Shown piece after piece: positions 1 to 7,518 of a DNA stretch of 64,000 nt (positions within the stretch are counted from its first letter, which is position 1; the number at the start of each line of letters is the position of its first letter). The position numbers were made by a program, and so were the translations under genes. The DNA comes from Anaerolinea thermolimosa (GTDB lineage Bacteria; Chloroflexota; Anaerolineae; Anaerolineales; Anaerolineaceae). The notes beneath the pieces are model-generated. The model did no database searches. It was not told the origin of the DNA and was given only the letters and a program-made list of their open reading frames with translations. The stretch is taken from assembly GCF_001050195.2 (NCBI RefSeq), contig NZ_DF967965.1, positions 2,624,994-2,688,993 of the forward strand, in the 5' to 3' direction.

Positions 1-470
1 GTGCCGAACAGGACGGCTATCACCGGCTGGGAATCCGGCATCGTCGTGAAATCTTCAGCACAGAAGGGGGATGGATGATTCATGATGACCTTCTGCCATC
101 CCCTTCTGGAACCCCCCATCGGCACCGCTTTACCCTGCACTGGTTGTTACCTGACTGGCCCTGTGAAATGCCTTCTCAGAATGCGCTTACCCTGTATGGA
201 AAATCCTTTCTTTTGACCGTGCAGGTCACAGTCACCTCCCCCGTGCAAAATCCCGGAGAAGAACCTTTACTGCAACTGATTCGCGCCAGCGAAAGCCTGG
301 TCGGCCCACCCTCTCCAGCACCCATCTTTGGCTGGGTTTCGCCAACGTACAATCTGCGCCAGCCAGCCCTCAGCTTACGATTAAGCCTGAATGCTATGGC
401 TCCGGTGCATTTCACCACCTCCTTCATCATCCAGAATCAACCCACGGCCTCTGCCCGGAGGTCAGGATGA
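1..470 (+). CDS. Heparinase II/III-family protein, C-terminal end (partial)
   Basis: The reading frame is open from base 3 to the TGA at 468-470, so the gene starts before the window and about 155 codons of its end are visible. The visible part contains GYHRLGIRHRREI followed by W-M-I-H-D-D, then alternating beta-strand-like stretches. This resembles the C-terminal all-beta domain of heparinase II/III-type polysaccharide lyases, where a H-R-R pattern and a following W-x-V/I-x-D are common. The catalytic alpha/alpha toroid is outside the window, so the activity cannot be checked. The family eliminates uronic-acid-containing polysaccharides. The family call rests on a short stretch and is moderate. 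Confidence 0.5.
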   Translation, partial: AEQDGYHRLGIRHRREIFSTEGGWMIHDDLLPSPSGTPHRHRFTLHWLLPDWPCEMPSQNALTLYGKSFLLTVQVTVTSPVQNPGEEPLLQLIRASESLVGPPSPAPIFGWVSPTYNLRQPALSLRLSLNAMAPVHFTTSFIIQNQPTASARRSG

Positions 471-530
471 AACCATCGAGACCGCGTGCAACAGAAAGTG
501 GGATTTTCTATCCGCCCCATATGAATACGA

Positions 531-536
531 TATAAT
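531..536 (+). promoter_or_regulatory. TATAAT -10 box just upstream of the gmhB-like gene
   Basis: A perfect TATAAT lies only 6 bases before the ATG at 543. Transcription would start at or next to the start codon, giving a leaderless mRNA. No good -35 is visible at 17 bases upstream (TTTTCT-like). No Shine-Dalgarno could fit in the 6-base gap. Confidence 0.5.
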
Positions 537-542
537 GTTTTT

Positions 543-1100
543 ATGCACAGGGGATTGTTCCTTGATCGTGATGGGGTCATTATCGAAAACCGTGAAGAGT
601 ATGTGCGTTCCTGGGAAGATGTTGAAATTTACCCCCAGGCTCTGGAGGCCCTTGCAAGCCTCTCATCCACTCCCCTCAAAGTCGTCATCGTCACCAACCA
701 GGCCGCCATCGGCAAAGGCCTGCTCACAATCCACAAAGCGGAAGAGATTAATCACCGGTTGATTGAGATTATTCGCGCTGCGGGCGGCGTGGTAGATGGC
801 CTGTATCTTTGCCCGCACACCGCAGAAGACCACTGTACCTGTCGAAAACCACAACCTGGGCTCATCCTCCAGGCCGCCCGCGAATTGGGAATTGATCTGA
901 GCCGCTCGGCGCTCATTGGAGATGCGCTCACCGATCTTCAGGCTGGCCAGGCGGCCGGCATTCCACAGTTAGCGCTCGTACGCACCGGACGCGGCGCCGC
1001 ACAGGAGCCACTGGTACGCTCCAATGGATTCCCAAACGTCTCAGTCTTTGACCACCTTAAAGCGGCGGTGCATTTTTTACTTCCAACCCTGAGCGATTAA
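543..1100 (+). CDS. gmhB: D-glycero-D-manno-heptose 1,7-bisphosphate 7-phosphatase-like HAD phosphatase
   Basis: This 185-aa protein is a HAD-superfamily subclass IIIA phosphatase. The nucleophile motif DRDGV is at residues 8-12, the second motif VTNQ at about 50-53, and the Lys/Asp region ends in GDALTD near 126-131. Between them is the zinc-ligand set C90-x-H92-x5-C98-x-C100, which is characteristic of the GmhB/HisB-N group. GmhB removes the C7 phosphate of heptose bisphosphate in the cytoplasm for nucleotide-activated heptose synthesis. Because no other heptose gene is nearby, a related sugar or histidinol phosphate substrate remains possible. The start is set by DRDGV being at the usual distance from the N-terminus; the -10 box 6 bases upstream suggests a leaderless message. 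Confidence 0.8.
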   Translation: MHRGLFLDRDGVIIENREEYVRSWEDVEIYPQALEALASLSSTPLKVVIVTNQAAIGKGLLTIHKAEEINHRLIEIIRAAGGVVDGLYLCPHTAEDHCTCRKPQPGLILQAARELGIDLSRSALIGDALTDLQAGQAAGIPQLALVRTGRGAAQEPLVRSNGFPNVSVFDHLKAAVHFLLPTLSD

Positions 1101-1332
1101 TCCCCCCTCTCTCCTTTCCAGGCCGCAACTTTTCCACCCCTTTTTCGACCAAGAGAATAGAACTCACTTAACGGGTGAAGCTTTCTGAGATTTTCCGAGA
1201 TAGCCGGACGAAATCCTTAATCGGTACCCAATAATTGCTTGCGCAACGGTTGTTTTTCCCTGTGCCATAACCAACCGCATCCCTCCCAGCCACAGGAAAG
1301 CATCCTGAGGTTCAAGCCTGGAGTGTTTGCGG

Positions 1333-2784
1333 ATGTTCAAAAGAAGGAAATCTCTGTTCTGGTGCCTGCTGGCAGCTCTCTTTATTCCCTCTCAAATTGT
1401 GCTGGCCGTTGCCGGGCAGCAAGGGAGCGGCGGGTACTACAATTACCTGCCGGCTATCATGAATCGCTACGTGCAACCCTATTCGGTGCGCGTCAACGTA
1501 CCCTATTTTTCAGGCAACGCCTCTGATCATTTTTCAGAAGCCGCAATCTTCTGGTTTGGCAAAGTCACACCATCGGAAAATTATGCCGATATCCGTTTTG
1601 CCTATGATCAAACCAAACTTTGGGTTTACGTGGCCGTTTTCGATCAGTATCTCTGGTACAACCCCTCTCAATCGAACCCTTCTACCCTCACCGACTGGGA
1701 CGCCATCACCCTCTTAATCAATCTGAACGGCAACACGGGGAACTTTCCTGATACCAGCTCCTACCGCTTCATTGGCGCAATGAGCTGGACGAGCGATTAT
1801 TCCGAACCCCGCTACCAGGCCGCTTATCAGGGAAACGGAACGGGATGGTCTCTGGCCTCGATTATTTTCAAAACCCGCCCTGGCTATCGAAGCCCCTTCA
1901 ATGACAATACTAAGAGCGGGCGCGGATGGGCCATGACTTTTGAAATTCCCTTCTCCAGTCTGGGCTTTCCCGGGAAGCCCCCCGATGGCACCCTGTGGGG
2001 CGTGGGTGTGCAAATGCACGATCGAGACTCTCAGGCCGGGCCACCTCAACCCGTCAAGAACTGGCCCGATTTCATGCAACGAGACACCCCCTCAACCTGG
2101 GCGCAGCTCCGCTTTGGCCTGCCAGCGTACGGCGCCCAGCCCGGCAGTCCCGCCGGTACAACCCTCATTCGCGAAGACGCATCCAGAGGCATTAACGTTC
2201 CAGATGCCGGTGTAGGAGGAACGCTCGGTAACCTTTGCCCGGGGGATGACAACTTTATCTGGAATCAATGGGGGAACCTCAATTTTGGATCGGGAACGGG
2301 CGTCAACATCCAGAACCAGTCAGACGTAGCCGACTGGCCCTGCTTTTCAAAGTATTACATCACCTTCCCCCTTAACGCCGTTCCATCGGGGAAGACCATC
2401 CTCTCAGCAAAACTGATCCTGCATCAATGGGGAGGGTCGGATGGAACACCCAAACCGGTAGCCTCGTTGATTCAGGTATTTACGGTTAAAGATGACTGGG
2501 GCGAGGGAAGTATCACCTGGAACAATGCCCCCCCTCCGCTTGAAAACGTGAGCCAGGCCTGGGTTGATGTGTATTTCATGCCAACCAACGCCTGGCCCGG
2601 GGCTGCCCGCGTGTGGGATGTAACCTACGCCGCCTCCCGTGCTTATGATACCGGGCAACCCCTGCGGCTAGCTCTCTATGAGGCCGACAGTAACTACCAT
2701 TCGGGGAAACACTTCACCACCTCCGATGCAGAGAGCTGGAACATTGAAGGCCGGCCAGCACTGGAAATTAAATGGGGGAACTGA
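1333..2784 (+). CDS. Secreted protein with CBM9-like and DNRLRE-like domains
   Basis: About 483 aa. The N-terminus (MFKRRKSLFWCLLAALF then a hydrophobic stretch ending near LAVAG) is a signal peptide. Residues of about 60-250 look like a carbohydrate-binding CBM9/DOMON-type beta sandwich: an IRFAYDQTKLWVYVAVFD strand followed by DWDAITLLINLN, which resembles the family pattern of substrate-contacting aromatic residues and an Asp-rich turn. Residues of about 300-480 resemble the DNRLRE domain seen in secreted bacterial proteins (AKLILHQWGG, DWGEGSITWNNAP, then a final LEIKWGN). No catalytic motif is visible, so a surface-binding role is inferred. ATG 1333 is preferred to the in-frame TTG at 1327. 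Neither has a clear ribosome-binding site. Confidence 0.6.
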   Translation: MFKRRKSLFWCLLAALFIPSQIVLAVAGQQGSGGYYNYLPAIMNRYVQPYSVRVNVPYFSGNASDHFSEAAIFWFGKVTPSENYADIRFAYDQTKLWVYVAVFDQYLWYNPSQSNPSTLTDWDAITLLINLNGNTGNFPDTSSYRFIGAMSWTSDYSEPRYQAAYQGNGTGWSLASIIFKTRPGYRSPFNDNTKSGRGWAMTFEIPFSSLGFPGKPPDGTLWGVGVQMHDRDSQAGPPQPVKNWPDFMQRDTPSTWAQLRFGLPAYGAQPGSPAGTTLIREDASRGINVPDAGVGGTLGNLCPGDDNFIWNQWGNLNFGSGTGVNIQNQSDVADWPCFSKYYITFPLNAVPSGKTILSAKLILHQWGGSDGTPKPVASLIQVFTVKDDWGEGSITWNNAPPPLENVSQAWVDVYFMPTNAWPGAARVWDVTYAASRAYDTGQPLRLALYEADSNYHSGKHFTTSDAESWNIEGRPALEIKWGN

Positions 2785-2847
2785 TACACTGGAATATAAT
2801 CAAAATCAATCGGTGCAGAAACGAGCGACCTTTCTGCCCTGGCACTT

Positions 2848-3399
2848 ATGGTGAAACTGTTCCTCTCGCTTATCCTCGTGCTTGGCATCACGGGCTGTAG
2901 TGCAATGGAGACCAGCTCCACAACGCTGCCGTCCATTGAGCTCTCATCGCCTGCTTTTCAGGCGGAGCAGCCCATCCCTCCCCGCTATACCTGTGATGGC
3001 GAAGACAGCTCCCCTCCTCTGCAGTGGGGCGATCCTCCCGAAGGCACGCGCTCGTTTGCATTAATCATGGATGACCCCGATGCCCCAGCTGGCACCTGGG
3101 TACACTGGGTGGTATACAACCTGCCCGGCGAAGTTCGAGAACTTCCTGAGGGGGCTTCACGCGCACGGGCCAGTGAGTTCTCCCTCCCTCAAGGGGCTGT
3201 TCAGGGTAAAACCAGTTTCAACCGCACCGATTACGGCGGCCCTTGCCCTCCTTCCGGGCAGCACCGATATTTCTTCCGTCTTTACGCACTCGATACCACC
3301 ATAGAGGACGGCATCCTGGATAAAAAAGCCCTCCTGAAGGCCATGGAAGGCCACATCCTGGCTCAGGGAGAACTCATGGGAGTATACCAACGCCAATGA
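2848..3399 (+). CDS. YbhB/YbcL-type PEBP (Raf kinase inhibitor-like) lipoprotein
   Basis: The 183-aa protein begins with a short lipoprotein signal, MVKLFLSLILVLGITGC, whose Cys17 would be lipidated. The rest matches the bacterial phosphatidylethanolamine-binding protein fold: DDPDAPAGTWVHWVVYN at about 75-91 and GPCPPSGQHRYFFRLYALD at about 131-149 are the two ligand-pocket signatures of the family. Bacterial members have no settled biochemical role. A TATAAT at 2795-2800 could be its promoter. The stop overlaps the ATG of the next gene by 4 bases (ATGA), so the two are probably translated together. Confidence 0.85.
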   Translation: MVKLFLSLILVLGITGCSAMETSSTTLPSIELSSPAFQAEQPIPPRYTCDGEDSSPPLQWGDPPEGTRSFALIMDDPDAPAGTWVHWVVYNLPGEVRELPEGASRARASEFSLPQGAVQGKTSFNRTDYGGPCPPSGQHRYFFRLYALDTTIEDGILDKKALLKAMEGHILAQGELMGVYQRQ

Positions 3400-3968
3400 T
3401 TCCCTGGAAAACCCTTCAAATTCAACCTGTTTTTTCTTCAGACCGCTGGCTTACGGTAGAAGACCGCACCGTTCAGACGCCTGACGGCCAGGTCATTGAG
3501 CACTGGCCCTGGGTGATCACTCCAGACTACATCAATGTGCTGGCGGTAACCCCTGATGGCCGGTACCTGGTGTTTCGCCAGGGCAAGTATGGCCTGGAAG
3601 GGGATTCCCTGGCCCCCGTCGGAGGGTACCTTGAACCGGGAGAAGACCCGCTCGCCGCGGCACAGCGCGAGTTGCTTGAAGAAACCGGTTACACCGCCCG
3701 GCAATGGCACCACCTGGGCCATTTTCTCGTCGATCCAAACCGCGGTGTGGCACGCGGAGACCTCTTCCTGGCCAGCGACGCCTTCCAGGTGGCTCAACCG
3801 GTGCCGGATGATCTGGAAGAACAGGAACTCCTTTTACTAAGCCGCGCTGAATTAGAAACCGCCCTGCGCCGGGGGCAATTCAAAGTGCTGGCATGGGCGG
3901 CAACGGTGGCTTTTGCCTTGCTGAGCAACCCGCAGGATGAGCAGAGTTTCACCACCAGCCCCGGGTGA
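3396..3968 (+). CDS. Nudix hydrolase, ADP-ribose pyrophosphatase-like
   Basis: A 190-aa cytoplasmic protein. The Nudix box runs from G77 to Y99 and fits GX5EX7REUXEEXGU (GYLEPGE, then RELLEETGY), so the metal-binding catalytic helix is complete. The flanking sequence (VTPDGRYLVFRQGKYG before the box and DLFLASDAF after it) is like the ADP-ribose pyrophosphatase branch, which hydrolyses ADP-ribose and similar nucleoside diphosphate sugars. Substrate cannot be fixed from sequence. It overlaps the PEBP gene by 4 bases and forms a two-gene unit. It ends shortly before the convergent aminotransferase gene. Confidence 0.85.
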   Translation: MIPWKTLQIQPVFSSDRWLTVEDRTVQTPDGQVIEHWPWVITPDYINVLAVTPDGRYLVFRQGKYGLEGDSLAPVGGYLEPGEDPLAAAQRELLEETGYTARQWHHLGHFLVDPNRGVARGDLFLASDAFQVAQPVPDDLEEQELLLLSRAELETALRRGQFKVLAWAATVAFALLSNPQDEQSFTTSPG

Positions 3969-3995
3969 CCCATTCAACGCGCCAGCCCCGCCTCC

Positions 3996-5177
3996 TCAGC
4001 GCCCCTGTTGCACCTGAGGAAGAAGCTCCTCCAGCCCCCGGCAGAGAGCTTCCACATCTTCCCGGGTGTTATAACCCTGCACCGAAACCCGTACAAACTT
4101 ATTCCCATTCCACTCAATGAATGGCACTTCTACCTGAAACTCATCGTAAAGGCGATCCTTCAACACCTGGAGGTCAGTTGTTTCAGGCAGGGGGGCAATG
4201 GCCATCTGGTAATAAAGATCAGAATCCAGGGGGTAGAGCGGGCTCTTGCCGACCAGAGCGCAAAGGTGTTCCACCGTCCATCTTAACCGATCGTGGCAGG
4301 TTTTTCGCACTTCGCCCCAGCGATATTCTTCCATAAAACGAATCGCTGCCGGAACCGCAAGAGCAGCCGCCGGATCATGAGTGCCTGTCCATTGCAGGTA
4401 ATCGACCAGCGGTGAACCTGTCCTGTTCCGATAGCCCCAGCTCACCACCAGCGGCTCGATCAACCTCTGCATTTCCGGGCGAGCGTAAAGGAATCCCGCA
4501 CCTTTCGGGCTGAGCATCCATTTGTGACAGTTCCCGGTGTAAAAATCTGCTCCAATGGCCTCCAGGTCGAGGTCTATCTGCCCGGGTGCATGAGCTCCAT
4601 CCACGATGGTTAAAACCCCTTGCTGCCGGGCACGGGCACAAATTTCTTTCACCGGCAGGGTAAGCGCAGTGGGAGAGGTGATGTGACTGAGGAAAATTAC
4701 CCGCGTGCGCGGGGTTACCCCCTCCCAGAACTGATCCAGAAGTTCATCTTTCGAGGCGACTGGAAGACGAAGGGGTTGTCGCACGTACTTCGCCCCCATC
4801 CTCTGACAGTAGAACTCCCACGTTGCCTCACAGGCACCGTACTCATGGTCTGTGGCCAGCACCTCATCTCCTGGAGCGAGGTGGAGAGAATGCGCCAGAA
4901 TATTCACCCCGTGCGTGGCGTTTGGAACCAGAGCCAGGTTATCGGCCCGGGTATGCAGGGCTTCTGCCAGCACCTCTCGAACCTGGCGATCCAGAGCGGG
5001 ATAATTCCGCCCCAGGAAAAGCACCGGTTGCCGTTCCAATTCTCGCTGCCAGGATTGATAATCCTCAAAAACCGGGCGCGGGCAGGCACCGAAAGAACCA
5101 TGGTTGAGAAAATGGATGTGAGGATCCAGCAAAAAAAGGGTACGAAGCTGTTCCGGGTCACAGGAAGATGTCATCAT
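3996..5177 (-). CDS. Class V aminotransferase, isopenicillin-N epimerase-like
   Basis: A 393-aa PLP enzyme of fold type I. The PLP-lysine is K219 in GNCHKWML. D193 in VDGAHAPGQ would contact the pyridine nitrogen. N26 and H27 in FLNHGSFG are near the N-terminus, as is typical for the isopenicillin-N epimerase/cysteine desulfurase-like subgroup. The reaction (epimerase, desulfurase or aminotransferase) cannot be told from sequence alone. Either Met at 5177 or 5174 could be the start. It is divergent from the symporter gene, and the shared 275-bp region holds a promoter and a structured leader for that neighbour. Confidence 0.75.
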   Translation of the reverse strand: MMTSSCDPEQLRTLFLLDPHIHFLNHGSFGACPRPVFEDYQSWQRELERQPVLFLGRNYPALDRQVREVLAEALHTRADNLALVPNATHGVNILAHSLHLAPGDEVLATDHEYGACEATWEFYCQRMGAKYVRQPLRLPVASKDELLDQFWEGVTPRTRVIFLSHITSPTALTLPVKEICARARQQGVLTIVDGAHAPGQIDLDLEAIGADFYTGNCHKWMLSPKGAGFLYARPEMQRLIEPLVVSWGYRNRTGSPLVDYLQWTGTHDPAAALAVPAAIRFMEEYRWGEVRKTCHDRLRWTVEHLCALVGKSPLYPLDSDLYYQMAIAPLPETTDLQVLKDRLYDEFQVEVPFIEWNGNKFVRVSVQGYNTREDVEALCRGLEELLPQVQQGR

Positions 5178-5233
5178 AGAACCTCAAGTCATCGGCAAAG
5201 ATCCATTCAATGATACCAGCCGGAAGCGGGTAT

Positions 5234-5272
5234 TTTCACCTTTGGTGACTTATAACGCCCGCTCAGGTGAAA
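5234..5272. promoter_or_regulatory. Clustered TCACC/GGTGA half-sites upstream of the symporter promoter
   Basis: TTTCACCT at 5234-5241 and AGGTGAAA at 5265-5272 form a perfect 8-bp inverted repeat. A third half-site makes TCACC-TTT-GGTGA at 5236-5248. The cluster ends 8 bases before the -35 of the symporter promoter, where an activator or repressor could bind. The binding protein is unknown. Confidence 0.4.
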
Positions 5273-5280
5273 TTTATCCG

Positions 5281-5309
5281 TTGACTGAGCCACGTCTATT
5301 CGATATAAC
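5281..5309 (+). promoter_or_regulatory. Promoter of the symporter gene (TTGACT-17-TATAAC)
   Basis: The -35 TTGACT (5281-5286) and -10 TATAAC (5304-5309) are separated by exactly 17 bases. Transcription would begin near 5316, at the 5' edge of the structured leader described next, which supports both calls. Confidence 0.7.
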
Positions 5310-5313
5310 TACC

Positions 5314-5407
5314 GCGCCTGATGGGGCCTTACCGGTCAATGCCCCATGTCCTGTTGTATTGGCACAGGGAGCGCAAGAAATCCCCGGCAAATGTACCGGG
5401 GTTTTTT
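5314..5407 (+). promoter_or_regulatory. Structured leader RNA with terminal terminator (candidate riboswitch/attenuator)
   Basis: The predicted transcript folds by hand into a three-way junction. P1 is GCGC 5314-5317 with 5371-5374, P2 is 5321-5327 with 5341-5347 (ATGGGGC/GCCCCAT), and P3 is 5349-5354 with 5364-5369. P2 loop bases TCAAT (5336-5340) can pair with P3 loop bases ATTGG (5358-5362), giving a possible loop-loop kiss. A GC-rich hairpin and six Ts follow. There is no coding gene between promoter and terminator, so the hairpin acts in cis on the downstream symporter. It matches neither the T-box (no TGGNACCGCG) nor the purine-riboswitch core that I know. The folding is a hand reading, not computed. 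Confidence 0.5.
5382..5407 (+). terminator. Leader terminator (attenuator) upstream of the symporter
   Basis: Stem CCCCGG (5382-5387) with CCGGGG (5396-5401), an 8-base loop and six Ts (5402-5407). It lies after the promoter and before the start codon. The upstream gene runs the other way, so the hairpin can only control the symporter. Confidence 0.7.
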
Positions 5408-5452
5408 CTGGCTTCACCAGGGATCAATTTTTCTATGAATAAGGATAGCTTG

Positions 5453-6847
5453 ATGGATACCCTGAAAAACGATAAAAACCTTTCTTCACCTGCCCGGCGC
5501 ATCGGTTTTACCACCGCACTGGGTACGCTGTTTGCCACCCTCGGATCGGCCATTGGCCTCGGGAATATCTGGAAGTTCCCCTACCTCACCGGTGCCAACG
5601 GCGGTGCTGCCTTTATCCTGGTTTATATCATCAGCACACTCCTGGTTGGATTGCCCGTCATGATCGCAGAAATTATGCTGGGACGGTCTGCCCGCGCCGA
5701 CGCTATCAATACCCTGCGAAAACTCTCTCCGAGCCCTCGTCAGCCCTGGTGGCTGATTGGTGCCGGTGGAGCACTTGCAGCCTTTTTGATTATGGCGTTT
5801 TATTCTGAAGTGGCCGGATGGGTGCTGGCATATATCTTCAAAGCCGCCTCCGGTAGCATTCTTTCTACCGATCCGTCTGTGACCTCGCAGGCTTTCCAGT
5901 CGCTGGTGACCAACCCATGGCAGGCGCTTCTCTGGCAATGGATCACCCTTGCCCTGGTTGCCGTCATCCTCATCCGCGGTGTTTCCAGAGGGATCGAAGC
6001 CACCACCAAACGGCTCATTCCCCTGCTTTTTGCCCTCCTGATCCTGGTCGATATTCGCAGTCTCACCCTTCCTGGCGCATCACAGGGTCTGGCCTTCCTG
6101 TTCACTCCCGATTTTTCTCGCCTTACTGCAGCCAGTGTGCTCACGGCCATGGGGCTGGCTTTCTTTAAGCTTTCCATCGGCATGGGCACCATGATCACTT
6201 ATGGGAGTTATTATGGAGAGGAAGAAAACATTCCTTCCAACACAGCGCGGGTAATGCTCTCTGACCTGGTGGTTTCTATCCTGGCCGGACTGGCGATCTT
6301 CCCGGCGGTGTTTGCCTTTGGCTTCAAACCAGAGGCCGGGCCTTCCCTGCTGTTCATTACCATCCCGGCAGTATTCTCAGCCATGCCGCTGGGAAACATC
6401 TTCATGGTGCTCTTTTTCATCCTGGCCGCCATCGCAGCCACTGGCGCCATGCTCTCACTGGTCGAGGTACCGGTAGCATTTCTTCATGAACAGGTTGGGC
6501 TTTCACGCCGCAATGCCACTTTGCTTACCACCCTTCTGCTGGCACTCGTCGGGGCTACAGCTGCTCTCTCCAACTCAACCCTGGCTCACTGGACTTTCTT
6601 CGGAAAAAACCTCTTTGATCTGTATGACTTTATTACCTCAAACCTCCTCATGCCCATTGGGGGTTTCTTCGTGGCCATTTTTGCCGGTTGGGTCTGGGGC
6701 ACGGGGAAAATCCGCGAAGCACTCAGCAACCACTCCCGGCTTTCCAACCGCTGGGTGGTTAACGCCTTCATCTTTGTCCTTCGGTATATCACACCACTGC
6801 TGGTATTGATCATCCTTCTGCGTGGACTGGGTCTCCTTCCAGCCTGA
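5453..6847 (+). CDS. Sodium:neurotransmitter symporter (NSS/SNF) family transporter
   Basis: A 464-aa integral membrane protein with about 11-12 hydrophobic helices. The first helix contains GSAIGLGNIWKFPYLTGANG, the NSS signature that forms the Na+/substrate site, followed by GGAAF. LeuT-type carriers couple Na+ entry to uptake of amino acids or related solutes across the inner membrane. The substrate cannot be read here. ATG 5453 is chosen because AAGGA at 5441-5445 sits 7 bases upstream; an ATG at 5435 and a longer open frame back to 5321 are alternatives, but the latter overlaps the leader RNA. A strong terminator follows. Confidence 0.85.
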   Translation: MDTLKNDKNLSSPARRIGFTTALGTLFATLGSAIGLGNIWKFPYLTGANGGAAFILVYIISTLLVGLPVMIAEIMLGRSARADAINTLRKLSPSPRQPWWLIGAGGALAAFLIMAFYSEVAGWVLAYIFKAASGSILSTDPSVTSQAFQSLVTNPWQALLWQWITLALVAVILIRGVSRGIEATTKRLIPLLFALLILVDIRSLTLPGASQGLAFLFTPDFSRLTAASVLTAMGLAFFKLSIGMGTMITYGSYYGEEENIPSNTARVMLSDLVVSILAGLAIFPAVFAFGFKPEAGPSLLFITIPAVFSAMPLGNIFMVLFFILAAIAATGAMLSLVEVPVAFLHEQVGLSRRNATLLTTLLLALVGATAALSNSTLAHWTFFGKNLFDLYDFITSNLLMPIGGFFVAIFAGWVWGTGKIREALSNHSRLSNRWVVNAFIFVLRYITPLLVLIILLRGLGLLPA

Positions 6848-6866
6848 ATCCTTGCCTTTCGCCCTG

Positions 6867-6905
6867 AAAGCCCCCAAAGGATAGCTTGTCCTTCGGGGGC
6901 TTTTT
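6867..6905 (+). terminator. Terminator after the symporter gene
   Basis: AAAGCCCCC at 6867-6875 pairs with GGGGGCTTT from 6895, followed by a T run to 6905. It ends the symporter transcript before the arsR promoter. Confidence 0.85.
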
Positions 6906-6996
6906 AATTTCGCCAGACCTCACTTACCTGGGGTTCCCTGAGGGCTGCTCTTTGTGACGTCTGACAATCCATACCCCAGAAGATGACTTTTCTCGC

Positions 6997-7024
6997 TTGC
7001 TTTATTTCCGTTTTCCTTTATGAT
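6997..7024 (+). promoter_or_regulatory. arsR promoter (TTGCTT-16-TATGAT)
   Basis: -35 TTGCTT (6997-7002) and -10 TATGAT (7019-7024) with a 16-base spacer. Transcription would start at about 7031-7032, at the ATG at 7032, suggesting a leaderless message. The operator overlaps this start point. Confidence 0.5.
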
Positions 7025-7025
7025 T

Positions 7026-7045
7026 ACATTCATGGACGCGAATAT
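7026..7045. promoter_or_regulatory. Candidate ArsR operator at its own start
   Basis: ACATTCA-N6-CGAATAT. The right half-site is identical, and the left matches 5 of 7, to the perfect ATATTCG-N6-CGAATAT at 10731-10750, with the same 6-base spacer. It covers the start of transcription and the start codon, which fits autorepression. Confidence 0.5.
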
Positions 7046-7463
7046 ATCGTTAGAACCGGTTGCAATTTCTACACTGTCTGTCTTTTTCGATGCCATTGGC
7101 CAGCCCACCCGCCTGAAAATCCTCCTCGCCATCGGGAAAGGGGAAGCCTGTGTCTGCCATCTGGAAAGTCGCCTGGGGATACGGCAGGCTGTAATATCTC
7201 AGCACCTCATGGTTCTGCGGGATGTTCAGCTTGTCGAAGCTGAACGGAGTGGGCGCAACATTTTTTATCACCTGACCCACCCCGAAATAATCGAACCCAT
7301 CATCCGCCTCGGAGAAATCCTTGGCATACCGGCCGAAGAATTATTATCGCTCTCCCAGAAGCCCTTCCCGGGCTGTCCATGCCCGCAATGCAACCCTTCT
7401 GAGAATCCGCTTCTCTCCTGTGCCAGAAAACCTTCTGAACCAAACCATACCCATTCAAGTTGA
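7032..7463 (+). CDS. arsR: ArsR/SmtB-family metal(loid)-sensing repressor
   Basis: A 143-aa winged-helix regulator: the [10 protein letters not shown] helix, then [21 protein letters not shown] as the recognition helix region. C40 and C42 in ACVCHL form the classic alpha3 As(III)/metal-binding pair. The C-terminal tail adds C115, C117 and C120 (GCPCPQC), which may be a second metal site. It sits directly before acr3, so arsenite is the likely inducer. Start 7032 is chosen from the -10 position; an in-frame ATG at 7020 is possible but would lie inside the -10 box. Confidence 0.85.
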   Translation: MDANISLEPVAISTLSVFFDAIGQPTRLKILLAIGKGEACVCHLESRLGIRQAVISQHLMVLRDVQLVEAERSGRNIFYHLTHPEIIEPIIRLGEILGIPAEELLSLSQKPFPGCPCPQCNPSENPLLSCARKPSEPNHTHSS

Positions 7464-7518
7464 GGCCTCTCTTCATTCTTTGACCCGATTTTCCGCTATG
7501 AGGAGTAATAAACCAGCT

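Noticed and set aside
1101..1332. Possible riboswitch or small RNA before the secreted CBM9-like gene
   Set aside because: Only short hairpins such as TTGCGCAA; no aptamer consensus or terminator seen.
5314..5407. Purine or T-box riboswitch class for the symporter leader
   Set aside because: The three-way shape is similar to purine riboswitches, but the invariant junction bases are absent, and no TGGNACCGCG T-box is present.
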